64,000 nucleotides of DNA from assembly GCF_001637225.1 (NCBI RefSeq), contig NZ_LVJI01000015.1, positions 62,001 to 126,000 of the forward strand, given 5' to 3'. A model generated the notes under the pieces. It was not told the DNA's origin. It made no database searches and saw only the letters and a program-made list of their open reading frames with translations. The number at the start of each line of letters is the position of its first letter. Within the stretch, counting starts at the first letter, position 1. This DNA comes from Paenibacillus antarcticus (GTDB lineage: Bacteria > Bacillota > Bacilli > Paenibacillales > Paenibacillaceae). Positions 38,883 to 48,040 of the stretch are shown here, piece after piece. Both the position numbers and the translations under genes were made by a program.

Positions 38883-40226
38883 TTATTCGTATAATTCCTT
38901 TATTTTAGGCATAACATATTTAATTGCGTTGGCAGGAGTTTCATTCCCCACCGTTACGAGTTGCAACATTGAAGCTACATTTTTCATTGCTTCGTCAAAC
39001 TTTGGATTGCTGTTAGGGAATGCTGTAGCGGTAGACATTTGTTTGTTGAATACTTTTGCATAGTCATCCTCATTCATCTCTGGAAGCTGCGCAAGAGATT
39101 TCCGCGCTGACATTACACCGTTAGATTTATGGTACATAATCATCGCTTCCTTAGAGACTAAGAATTTAACGAATGCAGCTGCTGCTTCTGGGTTTTTCGT
39201 TTGTTCTGAAATTAATAATTGATGCTCCGTAAATACTGTTTCTGAACTACCCGTTTTGTTTACAGGTACTGTTGTAACACCCCACTCTTTGTCGAACGCT
39301 TCTCCTTTACCACTGGATGTCCGGAACACGTTACGTCCGAAATCACCATCAATAAACATGCCAAGCGATCCAGTTGAGAACAAGCCGCGTAGAATTTTGG
39401 TATCTGCACCTACAGGTGATATTTTTCCTGCCGCCATTCTTTGCACAAATCCTAAACTTTCTTCTAAGGCTGTCCCTTGATCAAACGTCAACTTCCCGTC
39501 TGTCAAATAATTGCCTCCGTAAGAGAGATATGGAATCCAAAACTTACTTCCTGAGTTGGAATCCGAACCATTATCAATACCGATGCCATAGACTGGTTTT
39601 CCGTCTTCAGTGTTGCCAAGAGCTGCAATTTTTGTAGCTATTTCTTCCACTTCCGCCCATGTCGTCGGTGATTTCTCAGGATCAAGGCCAGCCTTCGCGA
39701 ACAGTGTTTTATTCCAGAACAATGCATTTGGATGCGGTGCCCACGGCATTGACATGACTTTTCCGTTATACGTTGCGCCCGTTCTGCTAGCTTCTACAAT
39801 GTCATCTATGATTTCATTGCCTAGCAATTCGTCAAGTGGTTGAACAATGCCAGCGCCAACGAAAGCGGGTGCAAATGCTTGGTTAGACATCATAATGTCA
39901 GGAGCGCTACCTCCCGCCGAGTTGACGAGTACTTGATCTTTAAATTGAGCGAATGGAATGCCAATCGATTTAACTTTGATATTCGGATTAGCAGCTTCGA
40001 ATGTTGCCACAAGGTCTTCAAATACAGTCTTAGTAGCATCCTCAACTGCTATCCAGTTTGCAAAGGTGATTTCAACCTGTTTACTATCATCTTTGTTTTC
40101 GGTTGACGAAGTGCCTGCATTCTTATCAACTGTGTTGCCATTACCAGAGCCACAGGCCGAGATCACAACAAGTAGCAAGAATAGGCATACTGCCACTACA
40201 GTTTTGCTTATAATATACTTTTTCAA
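38883..40226 (-). CDS. Sugar-binding lipoprotein, second ABC system
   Basis: This 447-residue solute-binding protein (family 1) has a lipoprotein signal with lipobox ISAC around residue 25, a Gly/Asn/Thr linker and the two-lobed binding domain. The start is a TTG at 40226 with AAGGGG eight bases upstream. The first 130 bp upstream plus the signal-peptide codons occur again in damaged form at 43946-44097. It is anchored outside the membrane and serves the two following permeases. Ligand unknown. Confidence 0.9.
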   Translation of the reverse strand: MKKYIISKTVVAVCLFLLLVVISACGSGNGNTVDKNAGTSSTENKDDSKQVEITFANWIAVEDATKTVFEDLVATFEAANPNIKVKSIGIPFAQFKDQVLVNSAGGSAPDIMMSNQAFAPAFVGAGIVQPLDELLGNEIIDDIVEASRTGATYNGKVMSMPWAPHPNALFWNKTLFAKAGLDPEKSPTTWAEVEEIATKIAALGNTEDGKPVYGIGIDNGSDSNSGSKFWIPYLSYGGNYLTDGKLTFDQGTALEESLGFVQRMAAGKISPVGADTKILRGLFSTGSLGMFIDGDFGRNVFRTSSGKGEAFDKEWGVTTVPVNKTGSSETVFTEHQLLISEQTKNPEAAAAFVKFLVSKEAMIMYHKSNGVMSARKSLAQLPEMNEDDYAKVFNKQMSTATAFPNSNPKFDEAMKNVASMLQLVTVGNETPANAIKYVMPKIKELYE

Positions 40227-40344
40227 TGTTCATTCCCCTTTTATATTGTTTTTTTAATACAACCAAATTGTAACCGCTATCATATTTATGTTATAGAGTT
40301 AGTCTTATAGATTGAAGTGTGTTTTTTATACATAGTAAATTTTT
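40183..40344 (-). repeat. Promoter and signal-peptide segment duplicated at 43946-44097
   Basis: This segment (leader and first codons of the binding-protein gene) recurs at 43946-44097 with about 95 percent identity by eye and one 12-bp in-frame deletion in the signal-peptide codons. Confidence 0.88.
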
Positions 40345-40356
40345 AAATAATACAAA

Positions 40357-40378
40357 AAGCCCTTTCTGAAAAGGGCTT
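40357..40378 (-). terminator. Terminator of the beta-helix/dockerin gene
   Basis: AAGCCCTT and AAGGGCTT form an 8-bp stem, followed on the minus strand by TTTTTGTATTATTT. It lies 28 bp after the stop codon. Confidence 0.85.
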
Positions 40379-40406
40379 AACGTCAAATATTAACACAATA
40401 TTTGGA

Positions 40407-43400
40407 TTATTCCAGCAACTGCTGTGCCAATGTCGCCAAGTCTTCCAGACCAATCACACCGTCACGATTCAGGTCGGCTACTCTGATCAATTGCCAATCT
40501 GAACTGCTACTTGTTTTACCATAATGGAATGCTATAATTGCCAAGTCGCCGATACTGATCTTACCGTCACCGTTCAAGTCACCTAATGTACCTGCTGTTT
40601 CTAAGTTGATTACATGCGTAGCCGCCTGAGCAGTATATTCGTTACCTTCAGCGTCTCCAAAGACCGCACCCGTCACTTCTATTGTAGTCGATTCATCCCC
40701 TGCTACTTCCTTTGCTAGTAACTGCAACTCAAGCAGTTCAGTCTGATCGCCACTAACCGCATTCTCGGAACCTTTACTCACAACAATCAGTCTTAGGATA
40801 CCTAGTGTATCCGACTTCGTATCCACTATACTCAATCCTGCTGCTAACACCTTCACATCGACATACTGAAGTAAATTAGAATCATAGCGAATGATGATAT
40901 CCTGTGCAGTTAATGGTGTAGCTGCCTTTTTCACACCAAAGCGTATATTGATATACTCCCCTAATTTGATAACAGATGGACCGCTAAAAATGGTTTGAAG
41001 TCCTTCTTCATTCTTGGAGGACACGACTACACTTGCTTCAGTGGTAATACCCTGATAAACAACTCTTATCGTTGCAACACCTTCCTGAATCCCCTGTAGC
41101 AAGCCCGCTTCAGTGACAGAAGCAATATCGTTGCCGATTAATTCAAAATGTGATAGCGAGGTTACATCGGTCTCCGTTCCATTATTCATCTCAGTAAGTA
41201 CAAGTTGATGTCTATCCCCAACTTCTAAATTGTAACTTGATTGATCTAATGCAAGAGTAATTACAGGAACCACAACATTTGGCTCTGAAATACTCACTTG
41301 ATCTACAAGAAAACTACCGGTTGCACTACCACTTGGAACCTGCAGACGTAACTTACTAATAGCATTGGTACTCGATCCGAGTGTACCTTTTCCCACCCTG
41401 ACACCATCAAGGAGGACAATGTAGGTTGAAGTGTCCCGATCGACAACTGCTTCAAGAGTCTGCCACTCGTTAATTTTATAGGCTGTGGTGGTATCTATAA
41501 AGGCACCTGCGTTTGTATAGCTTACTTTCCCTGAAAGGTTTAAACTTAATTTAAGAATTTCTCCGTCTTGTGCATCCAGATAATGCAATCCAAGTGGCAT
41601 ATTGGACTGCCCTGCCTTCACCCGGGTGACCAGCTTTACAGTTCCCGCTTTGCCTGGGAATGACCACACACTTTTATTTATGGTACTGGACTGCATCAGC
41701 TTCAATGCTTGGATATCTCCTTCACTAGTAATGACAGGCTGGCTATTGCCGCTTGTTACCCATCCGTTTGGAGATTGACCTATTGTCATATTTTCAAAAT
41801 CCTCATGATCTACTGATGTCCAGGAAGATGAAATGACTTCCAAATTGACCAGAGAGTTGACGAGTTTATCACCCTGCTTATTGGAGACGTAAACATCAAT
41901 AGGATAATTGTCAACTGGTTTGTTCAAAGCATTGTGTACTACTATTTCAGTAGAAACCGTTTCGCTCGGAGCTATTGTACTGATCAATTTCGTCGCAGGA
42001 GAAATCTTAACTCCGGCAGGTCCAACAGCGGATAAAGTAAGATCTTTGTAATTACTAATACATGGATTGCTAACATTAGCCATAATACGTGCGATACCAT
42101 TCGCGGTGTTATTAGCAATGGTTAGCGATGGTAAGCATCCTTCTTCAGGAGTAGCAAGCACACCGTTTCCTTCATAAGCACCGATATTCGGCACTTTCGT
42201 GGATGACACAAGATTACCGAAATAATCTTTACCACCATTAGAATTGATGAGTACACCCGCTCCAATAGCCTTAGATCCTTCCTGCAAACGGTATCCGCGC
42301 GGATCGTTATTGTTAGGATACACGAGTAACGGATCCGCCTCTGTAATCGTATCGGTAGCCCAATTTGGAATAGATGTAAGACCATAAAACACGTTATTAT
42401 CCAGTTTGAAATCAGTATCTGTTAATTCCCAGCCGACTGTACCTGTACCGGTCTTGTATACAATATTATTGAAAAACTCTACATTCCTGATAGGTGAACC
42501 ATTTTGCGCATATACCGTTGGCGACAGTCCATTGCCAATGTACATCGTATTGTTATATATTTTCCCATTTGAGATTTCGCCGCCGCAGCCTTGCAGAAAC
42601 AACTGCGCACGATCGTTGATAGAAATATTATAACGAATGATAAAGTCTTTCGTGTTCGATCCATCAGGACAAAACAAGAAAAAGCCACCTTCATTATTAT
42701 AAGAAAGATTGTATTGAAAGATAATATGATTTGTAGCATGGTCGATATCATAGGCCATTCCATCGAGTGTACTAATTCCACCGGATGTCCGGTTATATTG
42801 AAATGTAATATTATCTGAGTTGGCCGTCCACATGCCGGCGTTATAGGATCTTGAACGTACATTAAAGCCTTCCAAGTTGTTGTTTTCAACGAGACCTCCA
42901 TCTGTCATCTTAGGGACAATCCCATCTCCACCGATATCAGATAACTGATTACCGCGAATGATTGTATTTGTATGAGGATACCAATTTGCTGTGCAATCGG
43001 TTTGCCAACGAGACAAGTCAGGGCGTTTACACCAATTGGACCAGAAGTATATACCTTGCCGGTCAACAGAATAGATCCTGTTATCCAATATTTGCATGTC
43101 ATGGAAAGCTGTCGGAGTCGTTGTTCCCTGCGCTTCAACAACAATCCCCCCCGAAGCGTTTTTGAATTTCCCTGTGCTGGAGTTAGATCCTCCACCGGTT
43201 GTTGACGGCATATAGCCTCGAACATCATGAATTGTCAGGTTTTTGAGCACAACACCATACATATCACCGGAATCCTCAGCGAACACGTACACACCACGTC
43301 GTGCAGTCGTATTATTGCCTGGTGCTACAAGTTCTAGGTTACTCAATTCGACGTATTGCATATTTTTCAATAACACCGCATTGGTTTGCCCATTTGCATT

Positions 43401-43763
43401 AATGATTGGACTTCCAATTCCACTTCCATATGCGCTGATGATGATTGGGGAAGTTTTTGTTCCGGAGCCGGAAGGTGCGAACTGCCCTAAACAGATTGAT
43501 CCTCTTTTAAAAAATATAGAATCTCCTTGCTCAAGAACAACAGAGTTCACAGCACTCAGGCTATTGTAAGGGCTTACAATAGTTCCCGTACCTGAGTTAG
43601 TACTAGTGCAATCCACATAATACGTGTTACCCGATGCTATAAAAGTAGTCCTATCTGAATCTAGAGCCAGCGCTGCTGTCGGAGCAAAAGTCATACTGCT
43701 TAGAGTGATTAGCAAGCCAATCAGCATAAGTGATATTTTTCGTAAAATTGAATAAACAACCAT
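40407..43763 (-). CDS. Exported beta-helix glycan enzyme with cohesin and dockerin modules
   Basis: The 1118-residue protein has a signal peptide (about 1-34), a right-handed parallel beta-helix domain to about residue 520 (start YYVDCTSTNSGTGTIVSPYN; later rungs such as NTIIRGNQLSDIGGDGI), a CARDB/NEW3-like module (about 550-645), a LamG-like module (about 650-825), a Big2-type Ig module (about 835-910), a cohesin-like module (about 920-1050; VIKLGEYINIRFGVKK, TAQDIIIRYDSNLLQYV) and a type I dockerin (1060-1118) with two Ca-binding repeats GDLNGDGKISIGDL and ADLNRDGVIGLEDL. It is probably a secreted polysaccharide lyase or glycosidase. Having both cohesin and dockerin would allow self-assembly. 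The substrate is unknown. Confidence 0.85.
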   Translation of the reverse strand: MVVYSILRKISLMLIGLLITLSSMTFAPTAALALDSDRTTFIASGNTYYVDCTSTNSGTGTIVSPYNSLSAVNSVVLEQGDSIFFKRGSICLGQFAPSGSGTKTSPIIISAYGSGIGSPIINANGQTNAVLLKNMQYVELSNLELVAPGNNTTARRGVYVFAEDSGDMYGVVLKNLTIHDVRGYMPSTTGGGSNSSTGKFKNASGGIVVEAQGTTTPTAFHDMQILDNRIYSVDRQGIYFWSNWCKRPDLSRWQTDCTANWYPHTNTIIRGNQLSDIGGDGIVPKMTDGGLVENNNLEGFNVRSRSYNAGMWTANSDNITFQYNRTSGGISTLDGMAYDIDHATNHIIFQYNLSYNNEGGFFLFCPDGSNTKDFIIRYNISINDRAQLFLQGCGGEISNGKIYNNTMYIGNGLSPTVYAQNGSPIRNVEFFNNIVYKTGTGTVGWELTDTDFKLDNNVFYGLTSIPNWATDTITEADPLLVYPNNNDPRGYRLQEGSKAIGAGVLINSNGGKDYFGNLVSSTKVPNIGAYEGNGVLATPEEGCLPSLTIANNTANGIARIMANVSNPCISNYKDLTLSAVGPAGVKISPATKLISTIAPSETVSTEIVVHNALNKPVDNYPIDVYVSNKQGDKLVNSLVNLEVISSSWTSVDHEDFENMTIGQSPNGWVTSGNSQPVITSEGDIQALKLMQSSTINKSVWSFPGKAGTVKLVTRVKAGQSNMPLGLHYLDAQDGEILKLSLNLSGKVSYTNAGAFIDTTTAYKINEWQTLEAVVDRDTSTYIVLLDGVRVGKGTLGSSTNAISKLRLQVPSGSATGSFLVDQVSISEPNVVVPVITLALDQSSYNLEVGDRHQLVLTEMNNGTETDVTSLSHFELIGNDIASVTEAGLLQGIQEGVATIRVVYQGITTEASVVVSSKNEEGLQTIFSGPSVIKLGEYINIRFGVKKAATPLTAQDIIIRYDSNLLQYVDVKVLAAGLSIVDTKSDTLGILRLIVVSKGSENAVSGDQTELLELQLLAKEVAGDESTTIEVTGAVFGDAEGNEYTAQAATHVINLETAGTLGDLNGDGKISIGDLAIIAFHYGKTSSSSDWQLIRVADLNRDGVIGLEDLATLAQQLLE

Positions 43764-43865
43764 TGTAATTGTTCCCTCCTCAATAAATTAAAGTAGGTAC
43801 ATAATGCAATTTAATCAAATCATGTACCTATCCTGACAAACTTCATGACATGGCGAACTTTATTT

Positions 43866-43977
43866 ACTCAACAATTTTTTTAGCCCCGACGACAAGGTCT
43901 TCCAGACCAATAGCGCCATCTTTATTTAACATCTAGTAAGGAAAGGCATACTGCCACTACAATATACTTTTTCAATG
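43866..43977 (-). pseudogene. Chimeric remnant: binding-protein signal peptide fused to a dockerin tail
   Basis: From a TTG at 43977 the frame reads MKKYIVVAVCLSLLDVK then stops. The first part copies the signal peptide of the binding protein at 40226 with a 4-codon deletion. After a one-base insertion the other frame continues LNKDGAIGLEDLVVGAKKIV and stops at 43866, which is the second Ca-binding repeat of a dockerin resembling but not identical to that at 40407. It is the joint of two gene fragments after deletion and is not functional. The flank 43773-43865 holds nothing recognisable. Confidence 0.85.
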
Positions 43978-44097
43978 TTCATTCCCCTTTTATTTCGTTT
44001 TTTAATACAACCAAATTGTAACCGCTATCATAATTATGTTATAGAGTTAGTCTTATAGATTGAAGTGTGTTTTTTATACATAGTAAAAATTTTAAAT
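43946..44097 (-). repeat. Damaged copy of the 40183-40344 promoter segment
   Basis: This copy of the leader of the second binding-protein gene is nearly identical over about 130 bp, and it leads into the chimeric pseudogene. Between 44098 and 44164 lies unique sequence of unclear origin. Confidence 0.88.
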
Positions 44098-44164
44098 ATT
44101 AAAGCAGGGACCGCGTATCTTCTTGGATGATCTTCGACTTTTTTCTTGAATACCTTCTGGCTTA

Positions 44165-44219
44165 TCTAGTCTATTTCATACTGAACGAATATAAAGAGCC
44201 GTATCGGATAATCGATACG
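44165..44219 (+). repeat. Right copy of 55-bp direct repeat (fnr terminator)
   Basis: It is identical to 25563-25617. It retains a 7-bp CGTATCG/CGATACG hairpin and an A-rich left side, so on the minus strand it can still serve as a terminator after nirC. The gap 44220-44290 holds nothing else recognisable. Confidence 0.95.
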
Positions 44220-44290
44220 CCTCCTTTTCACCTTAATAAATTAAATTACTTGTTCACAATCGGATATAAGTATATTGCAATGATTATGTT

Positions 44291-45076
44291 TTATTTCTTA
44301 TTTTTTCGAACCGGAGAAATAACCCAGTATGCCATACCTACGAACAGACCTCCGCCAACAATGTTACCTAAAGTAACCGGGATCATATTATGAAACCATC
44401 CAACCACAGATATGGTTTCTGGGTGATTCGGTAATAAGGTAGCGATACTTAATAACGTCATGTTAGCCACACTATGCTCATAACCACTCGCTATAAATGC
44501 AAATAGACACCACCAGATAAGGATTAATTTAGCGACTTCCTCCTTGGCCCGCATGGACATCCATATAGCTAGACATACCAACCAGTTACAAAGAATACCT
44601 CGAAAAAACAGTTCCATTACGGGTAGGCTCATCTTTTTAGCTGCTGCCGCAAAGAGAAGATGTTCAGCAGGTATCCCTTTAAACAGTCCCGCACCTAGAA
44701 TTAATAGGCTAAGTACAATAGCACCAAGTACGTTTCCTATAAAAACAATACTCCAGTTCTTGAGTGTATCCTTTACCGTTGTTCTCCCTGCTAATGTACT
44801 CATCGTAAAAAACATATTATTACCCGTAAATAGCTCTGAACCTGCAAATATAACTAAGGTGAGTGCGATTCCGAATGATCCACCCATAATGAGTGATTGA
44901 AATGGAGACTTTATCGCGGCTAATGGGGCACCTAATGAGAAAATTAGGATAATCCCAATTCCCACATAGGCACCCGCTAAGGCAGCTGCTATTGTATAAC
45001 GAAGTAGACTCTCATTCATCTTTTCTTTTTTCTTAACCGCCGACTCCACTATGGTCTCTACACTTTGTGTATACAA
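44291..45076 (-). CDS. nirC: Formate/nitrite channel (FNT family), NirC-like
   Basis: This 261-residue protein has six hydrophobic segments of the formate/nitrite transporter family (GAYVGIGIILIFSLGAPL, ELFTGNNMFF, NWLVCLAIWMSMRAKEE, GYEHSVANM). FNT proteins form pentameric aquaporin-like channels. The TTG start at 45076 follows AGGAGG. It comes 58 bp after nirD and is probably in one operon with nirBD, so nitrite is the likelier substrate, although formate from PflB could also use it. Confidence 0.9.
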   Translation of the reverse strand: MYTQSVETIVESAVKKKEKMNESLLRYTIAAALAGAYVGIGIILIFSLGAPLAAIKSPFQSLIMGGSFGIALTLVIFAGSELFTGNNMFFTMSTLAGRTTVKDTLKNWSIVFIGNVLGAIVLSLLILGAGLFKGIPAEHLLFAAAAKKMSLPVMELFFRGILCNWLVCLAIWMSMRAKEEVAKLILIWWCLFAFIASGYEHSVANMTLLSIATLLPNHPETISVVGWFHNMIPVTLGNIVGGGLFVGMAYWVISPVRKNKK

Positions 45077-45134
45077 GCAGACCGCCTCCTGAAATGATCT
45101 GATTCGTTATTTCTTGTTATCATGCGCTAGAATG

Positions 45135-45461
45135 TTATGCACACACACAAATTTGAATTTCTTCATTCTTAACAATAACAGGGTATGTTGCGACTTGCCC
45201 TATATCCGGTGCTTGCACGGTTCCACTCGTTAGGTCAATCTTCCAGTCATATAAGGGATCATAGATATAATGACCAGATACGATCGCTTCAGCCAATGGG
45301 CCCCCCTTAGGGTGTGGCGATTTATTCGCCACGGCGTAAACATTCCCATCCGAAGTACGGAAGATAGCAATCTCCTGACCTTCAATGATAACTACCCGAC
45401 CCACTTGTACTAAGCACTCATCAATCGAACCAATAGAGTAATAACTTGTTGTCATTTCCAT
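45135..45461 (-). CDS. nirD: Nitrite reductase [NAD(P)H] small subunit
   Basis: The 108-residue protein read from the ATG at 45461 (GGGGAG ribosome site) has a Rieske-type fold, but the Cys and His ligands of a [2Fe-2S] cluster are absent: the positions read NKSPHPKGGPL and YDPLYDWKIDL. This is typical of NirD, which assists NirB without a cluster. A longer frame to 45485 has no better start. It lies 36 bp after nirB. Confidence 0.92.
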   Translation of the reverse strand: MEMTTSYYSIGSIDECLVQVGRVVIIEGQEIAIFRTSDGNVYAVANKSPHPKGGPLAEAIVSGHYIYDPLYDWKIDLTSGTVQAPDIGQVATYPVIVKNEEIQICVCA

Positions 45462-45497
45462 TTCAACGCTCCCCTTTCCATTCAATGTACTAATCGG

Positions 45498-47939
45498 TTA
45501 TTTTACTGGAATTGCAGATTTATGATCTTCATACAGAGCTGTACGTGTTTTCTCATCAAGAAGCATTTTTTTCCAAGGATCTTCCACCTGCTGAAGAGCA
45601 ATTTCAATTCGATTAACAAGCTCTTTACGGTTATCTAGATTATCCAATATCGCAGATTGAATCTGCTCAAGGCCTATTCGTTCTACCCACTCCGAAGTTC
45701 TCTCCAAATATTTGCCGGTTTCACGATAATACTGCATAATTGCTCCACAAATCTCTATCAACTCTTCATCCGTTTTAACTTTACAGAAGCTATCAGCAAT
45801 ACGAGGCTTAATCCCTCCATTACCACCGATAAAGATCTCCCATCCTCCATCATTTCCGACAATACCAATATCCTTTGTACATGCTTCCGCACAGTTCCGC
45901 GGACATCCATTCACAGCATATTTAAATTTGGCAGGTAAATCGAGACGCTCGAATTTACGTTCTAAGAGTTCTCCCATTGCCATAGAATCTTGTGTACCAA
46001 ATCGACAGAATTGAGAACCCACGCATGTTTTGACTGTGCGTAACGATTTTGCATATGCATAACCTGAAGGCATATCAAGTTCTTCCCATACTTTAGGTAA
46101 GTCTTCCTTCTTGACTCCGATCAGATCCAACCTTTGCCCACCTGTTACTTTGATGACTTTAACATCATATTTTAAGGAAACATCTGCAATTGTCTTGAGA
46201 TCTTCTGGTGTCGTAACGCCACCATACATCCGTGGAACAACCGTGTACGTCCCGTCTTTTTGAATATTTGCGTTCATTCGTTCGTTAACAAACCGTGATT
46301 CTTTCTCGTCTTCATAACTCTCTGGATAAATCATACCCAAGTAGTAGTTGATGGCTGGACGACATTTCGAGCAGCCTTCGGCGTTACTCCACCCAAGTAC
46401 ATTCATCACTTCACGTGTCGTAGTTAACCCTTTTGTCTTAATCTCAGCTACTACTTCATCCCGGTCGAGCGAAGTGCAGCCACAAATCCCTTGCTTGGAA
46501 GCGACCTTGAAGCCATCCCCAAGGACGTACTGCAGTATTTGCTCAACAACTGGTTTACATCCTCCACATGACCGGGTTGCACCAGTACATGCTTTAATCT
46601 CATCTACCGTCGTTAACCCTTGATCTGTAATGACATCGACAATTGTTTTCTTAGTTATCCCATTACATCCACACACGATCTCATCATCAGACATCGTTTC
46701 TACAGAGGATTGTTTCTTAGTCCCATCACCACAGCATCCTGTTCCCATGACTGAATTATAAATATCATCCGTCATTTCGGATTGTTGCTTAATCAACTTC
46801 TGCAGATTGGAAGACTCTGTTACATCTCCGAATAATACAGCTCCTACAATAACATTGTCACGAAGAAGCACTTTCTTATAGGTTCTTTTCCATTCATCTC
46901 TAGCTGCAATTATGGTATGTTCCGGTCTTTCGACAAACTCACCTGCTGAGAATACATCAACTCCAGAAATTTTGAGCTTGGTTGCCACAATAGAACCTTC
47001 ATACGGTAATGTGTCTACTCCACACATATGTTTAGCCAACACATGTCCTTGTTCAAATAACGGAGCTACGAGTCCATAACACACTCCCCGATGTTGAGTA
47101 CACTCACCGACAGAATATACATCTTCAAATGAAGTACGCATATAATCATCTACAACAATACCTCTTTCTACTTCCATACCGCTATCTTTCGCAAGCCCTA
47201 TGTTTGGTTTAATACCAACAGCCATTACAACAAGCTCTGCATCTAATATGCTGCCGTCACTAAACCTTAGTCCACTTACTCTGTTTCTTCCAATAAGTTC
47301 AGAGGTTTGTTTGCCCATTGCGAATTTAATGCCTTGGCGTTCCAATTCCACTTGTAACATTGACGAAGCGCTTTGATCAAGTTGACGTTCCATAATGTCA
47401 TCCATCAAATGGACAACCGTTACATCCATGCCCAAATTCACGAGTCCTTTAGCAGCTTCTAATCCTAATAATCCGCCACCGATGACCGCGGCTTTATTAT
47501 ATTTCTGAGATGCTTCTAACATTTGGTTACAGTCGCTAATATCTCTAAAACCCACTACGCCTTCCTTATCGCTACCAGGAATCGGTAGAATAAATGGATT
47601 AGATCCTGTAGCAATAATGATCTTATCATAGCCTTCCGTCATACCATTATCCGTAGTGACTTGCTTGTTTACCGCATCAATATATGTCACCGTTGTTGTC
47701 GTATGTAACGTAATTCGATTGTCTTTATACCAGTTCCAATCGTTTAAGACAATGTCATCAACCGTCTTGCTACCTTCCAGAACATAGGAGAGCATAATAC
47801 GGTTGTAGTTAGGATGTGGTTCACTACCAAATACCGTAATATCAAATGAATCACTGAGTTTTAGAATTTGCTCAACGGTACTTATTCCAGCCATACCATT
47901 CCCAATAACTACAAGCTTTTCTCTTGTTGGTGTTTGCAT
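45498..47939 (-). CDS. nirB: Nitrite reductase [NAD(P)H] large subunit
   Basis: The 813-residue cytoplasmic enzyme carries an N-terminal FAD/NADH domain (VVIGNGMAGISTVEQ; GGGLLGLEAAKGL), a BFD-like [2Fe-2S] region with repeated Cys pairs (VCGCNGITKK, TRSCGGCKPVVEQ, CSKCRPAINYYLG) and the sulfite/nitrite reductase domain with the sirohaem-[4Fe-4S] motifs TCVGSQFCRFGTQDS and NGCPRNCAEACTKD. It reduces nitrite to ammonium with NADH. Two perfect Fnr boxes upstream indicate a dissimilatory, anaerobic role that disposes of nitrite and excess NADH rather than assimilation alone. Confidence 0.96.
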   Translation of the reverse strand: MQTPTREKLVVIGNGMAGISTVEQILKLSDSFDITVFGSEPHPNYNRIMLSYVLEGSKTVDDIVLNDWNWYKDNRITLHTTTTVTYIDAVNKQVTTDNGMTEGYDKIIIATGSNPFILPIPGSDKEGVVGFRDISDCNQMLEASQKYNKAAVIGGGLLGLEAAKGLVNLGMDVTVVHLMDDIMERQLDQSASSMLQVELERQGIKFAMGKQTSELIGRNRVSGLRFSDGSILDAELVVMAVGIKPNIGLAKDSGMEVERGIVVDDYMRTSFEDVYSVGECTQHRGVCYGLVAPLFEQGHVLAKHMCGVDTLPYEGSIVATKLKISGVDVFSAGEFVERPEHTIIAARDEWKRTYKKVLLRDNVIVGAVLFGDVTESSNLQKLIKQQSEMTDDIYNSVMGTGCCGDGTKKQSSVETMSDDEIVCGCNGITKKTIVDVITDQGLTTVDEIKACTGATRSCGGCKPVVEQILQYVLGDGFKVASKQGICGCTSLDRDEVVAEIKTKGLTTTREVMNVLGWSNAEGCSKCRPAINYYLGMIYPESYEDEKESRFVNERMNANIQKDGTYTVVPRMYGGVTTPEDLKTIADVSLKYDVKVIKVTGGQRLDLIGVKKEDLPKVWEELDMPSGYAYAKSLRTVKTCVGSQFCRFGTQDSMAMGELLERKFERLDLPAKFKYAVNGCPRNCAEACTKDIGIVGNDGGWEIFIGGNGGIKPRIADSFCKVKTDEELIEICGAIMQYYRETGKYLERTSEWVERIGLEQIQSAILDNLDNRKELVNRIEIALQQVEDPWKKMLLDEKTRTALYEDHKSAIPVK

Positions 47940-47975
47940 TCTAGAAAACCTCCCTCTGTGCCTTGCTTTATAAAA

Positions 47976-48040
47976 TCAGTATAACACCCTCACATATCTA
48001 CAATGTGATTTCATTCACATTATATGTGAATAAAATCACA
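47976..48040 (-). promoter_or_regulatory. Two perfect Fnr boxes and -10 of nirBDC
   Basis: TGTGATTTCATTCACA (48004-48019) and TGTGAATAAAATCACA (48025-48040) both match TGTGA-N6-TCACA exactly, with centres 21 bp apart. A TATACT at 47978-47983 lies about 21 bp from the nearer box, the usual geometry for activation around -41.5. Confidence 0.88.

Larger units (their letters stand above)
25618..44164. other. 18.5-kb glycan-scavenging genomic island
   Basis: The block lies between two exact 55-bp direct repeats of the fnr terminator and interrupts an otherwise anaerobic gene neighbourhood (pfl-adhE-fnr on the left, nirC-nirD-nirB-ric on the right). All its genes are on the minus strand and concern exported glycan hydrolysis, ABC sugar uptake and sugar-responsive regulation. 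No integrase or transposase gene was found inside. The short gap 25625-25808 holds no recognisable feature. Insertion is inferred from the repeat and gene content. Confidence 0.7.
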
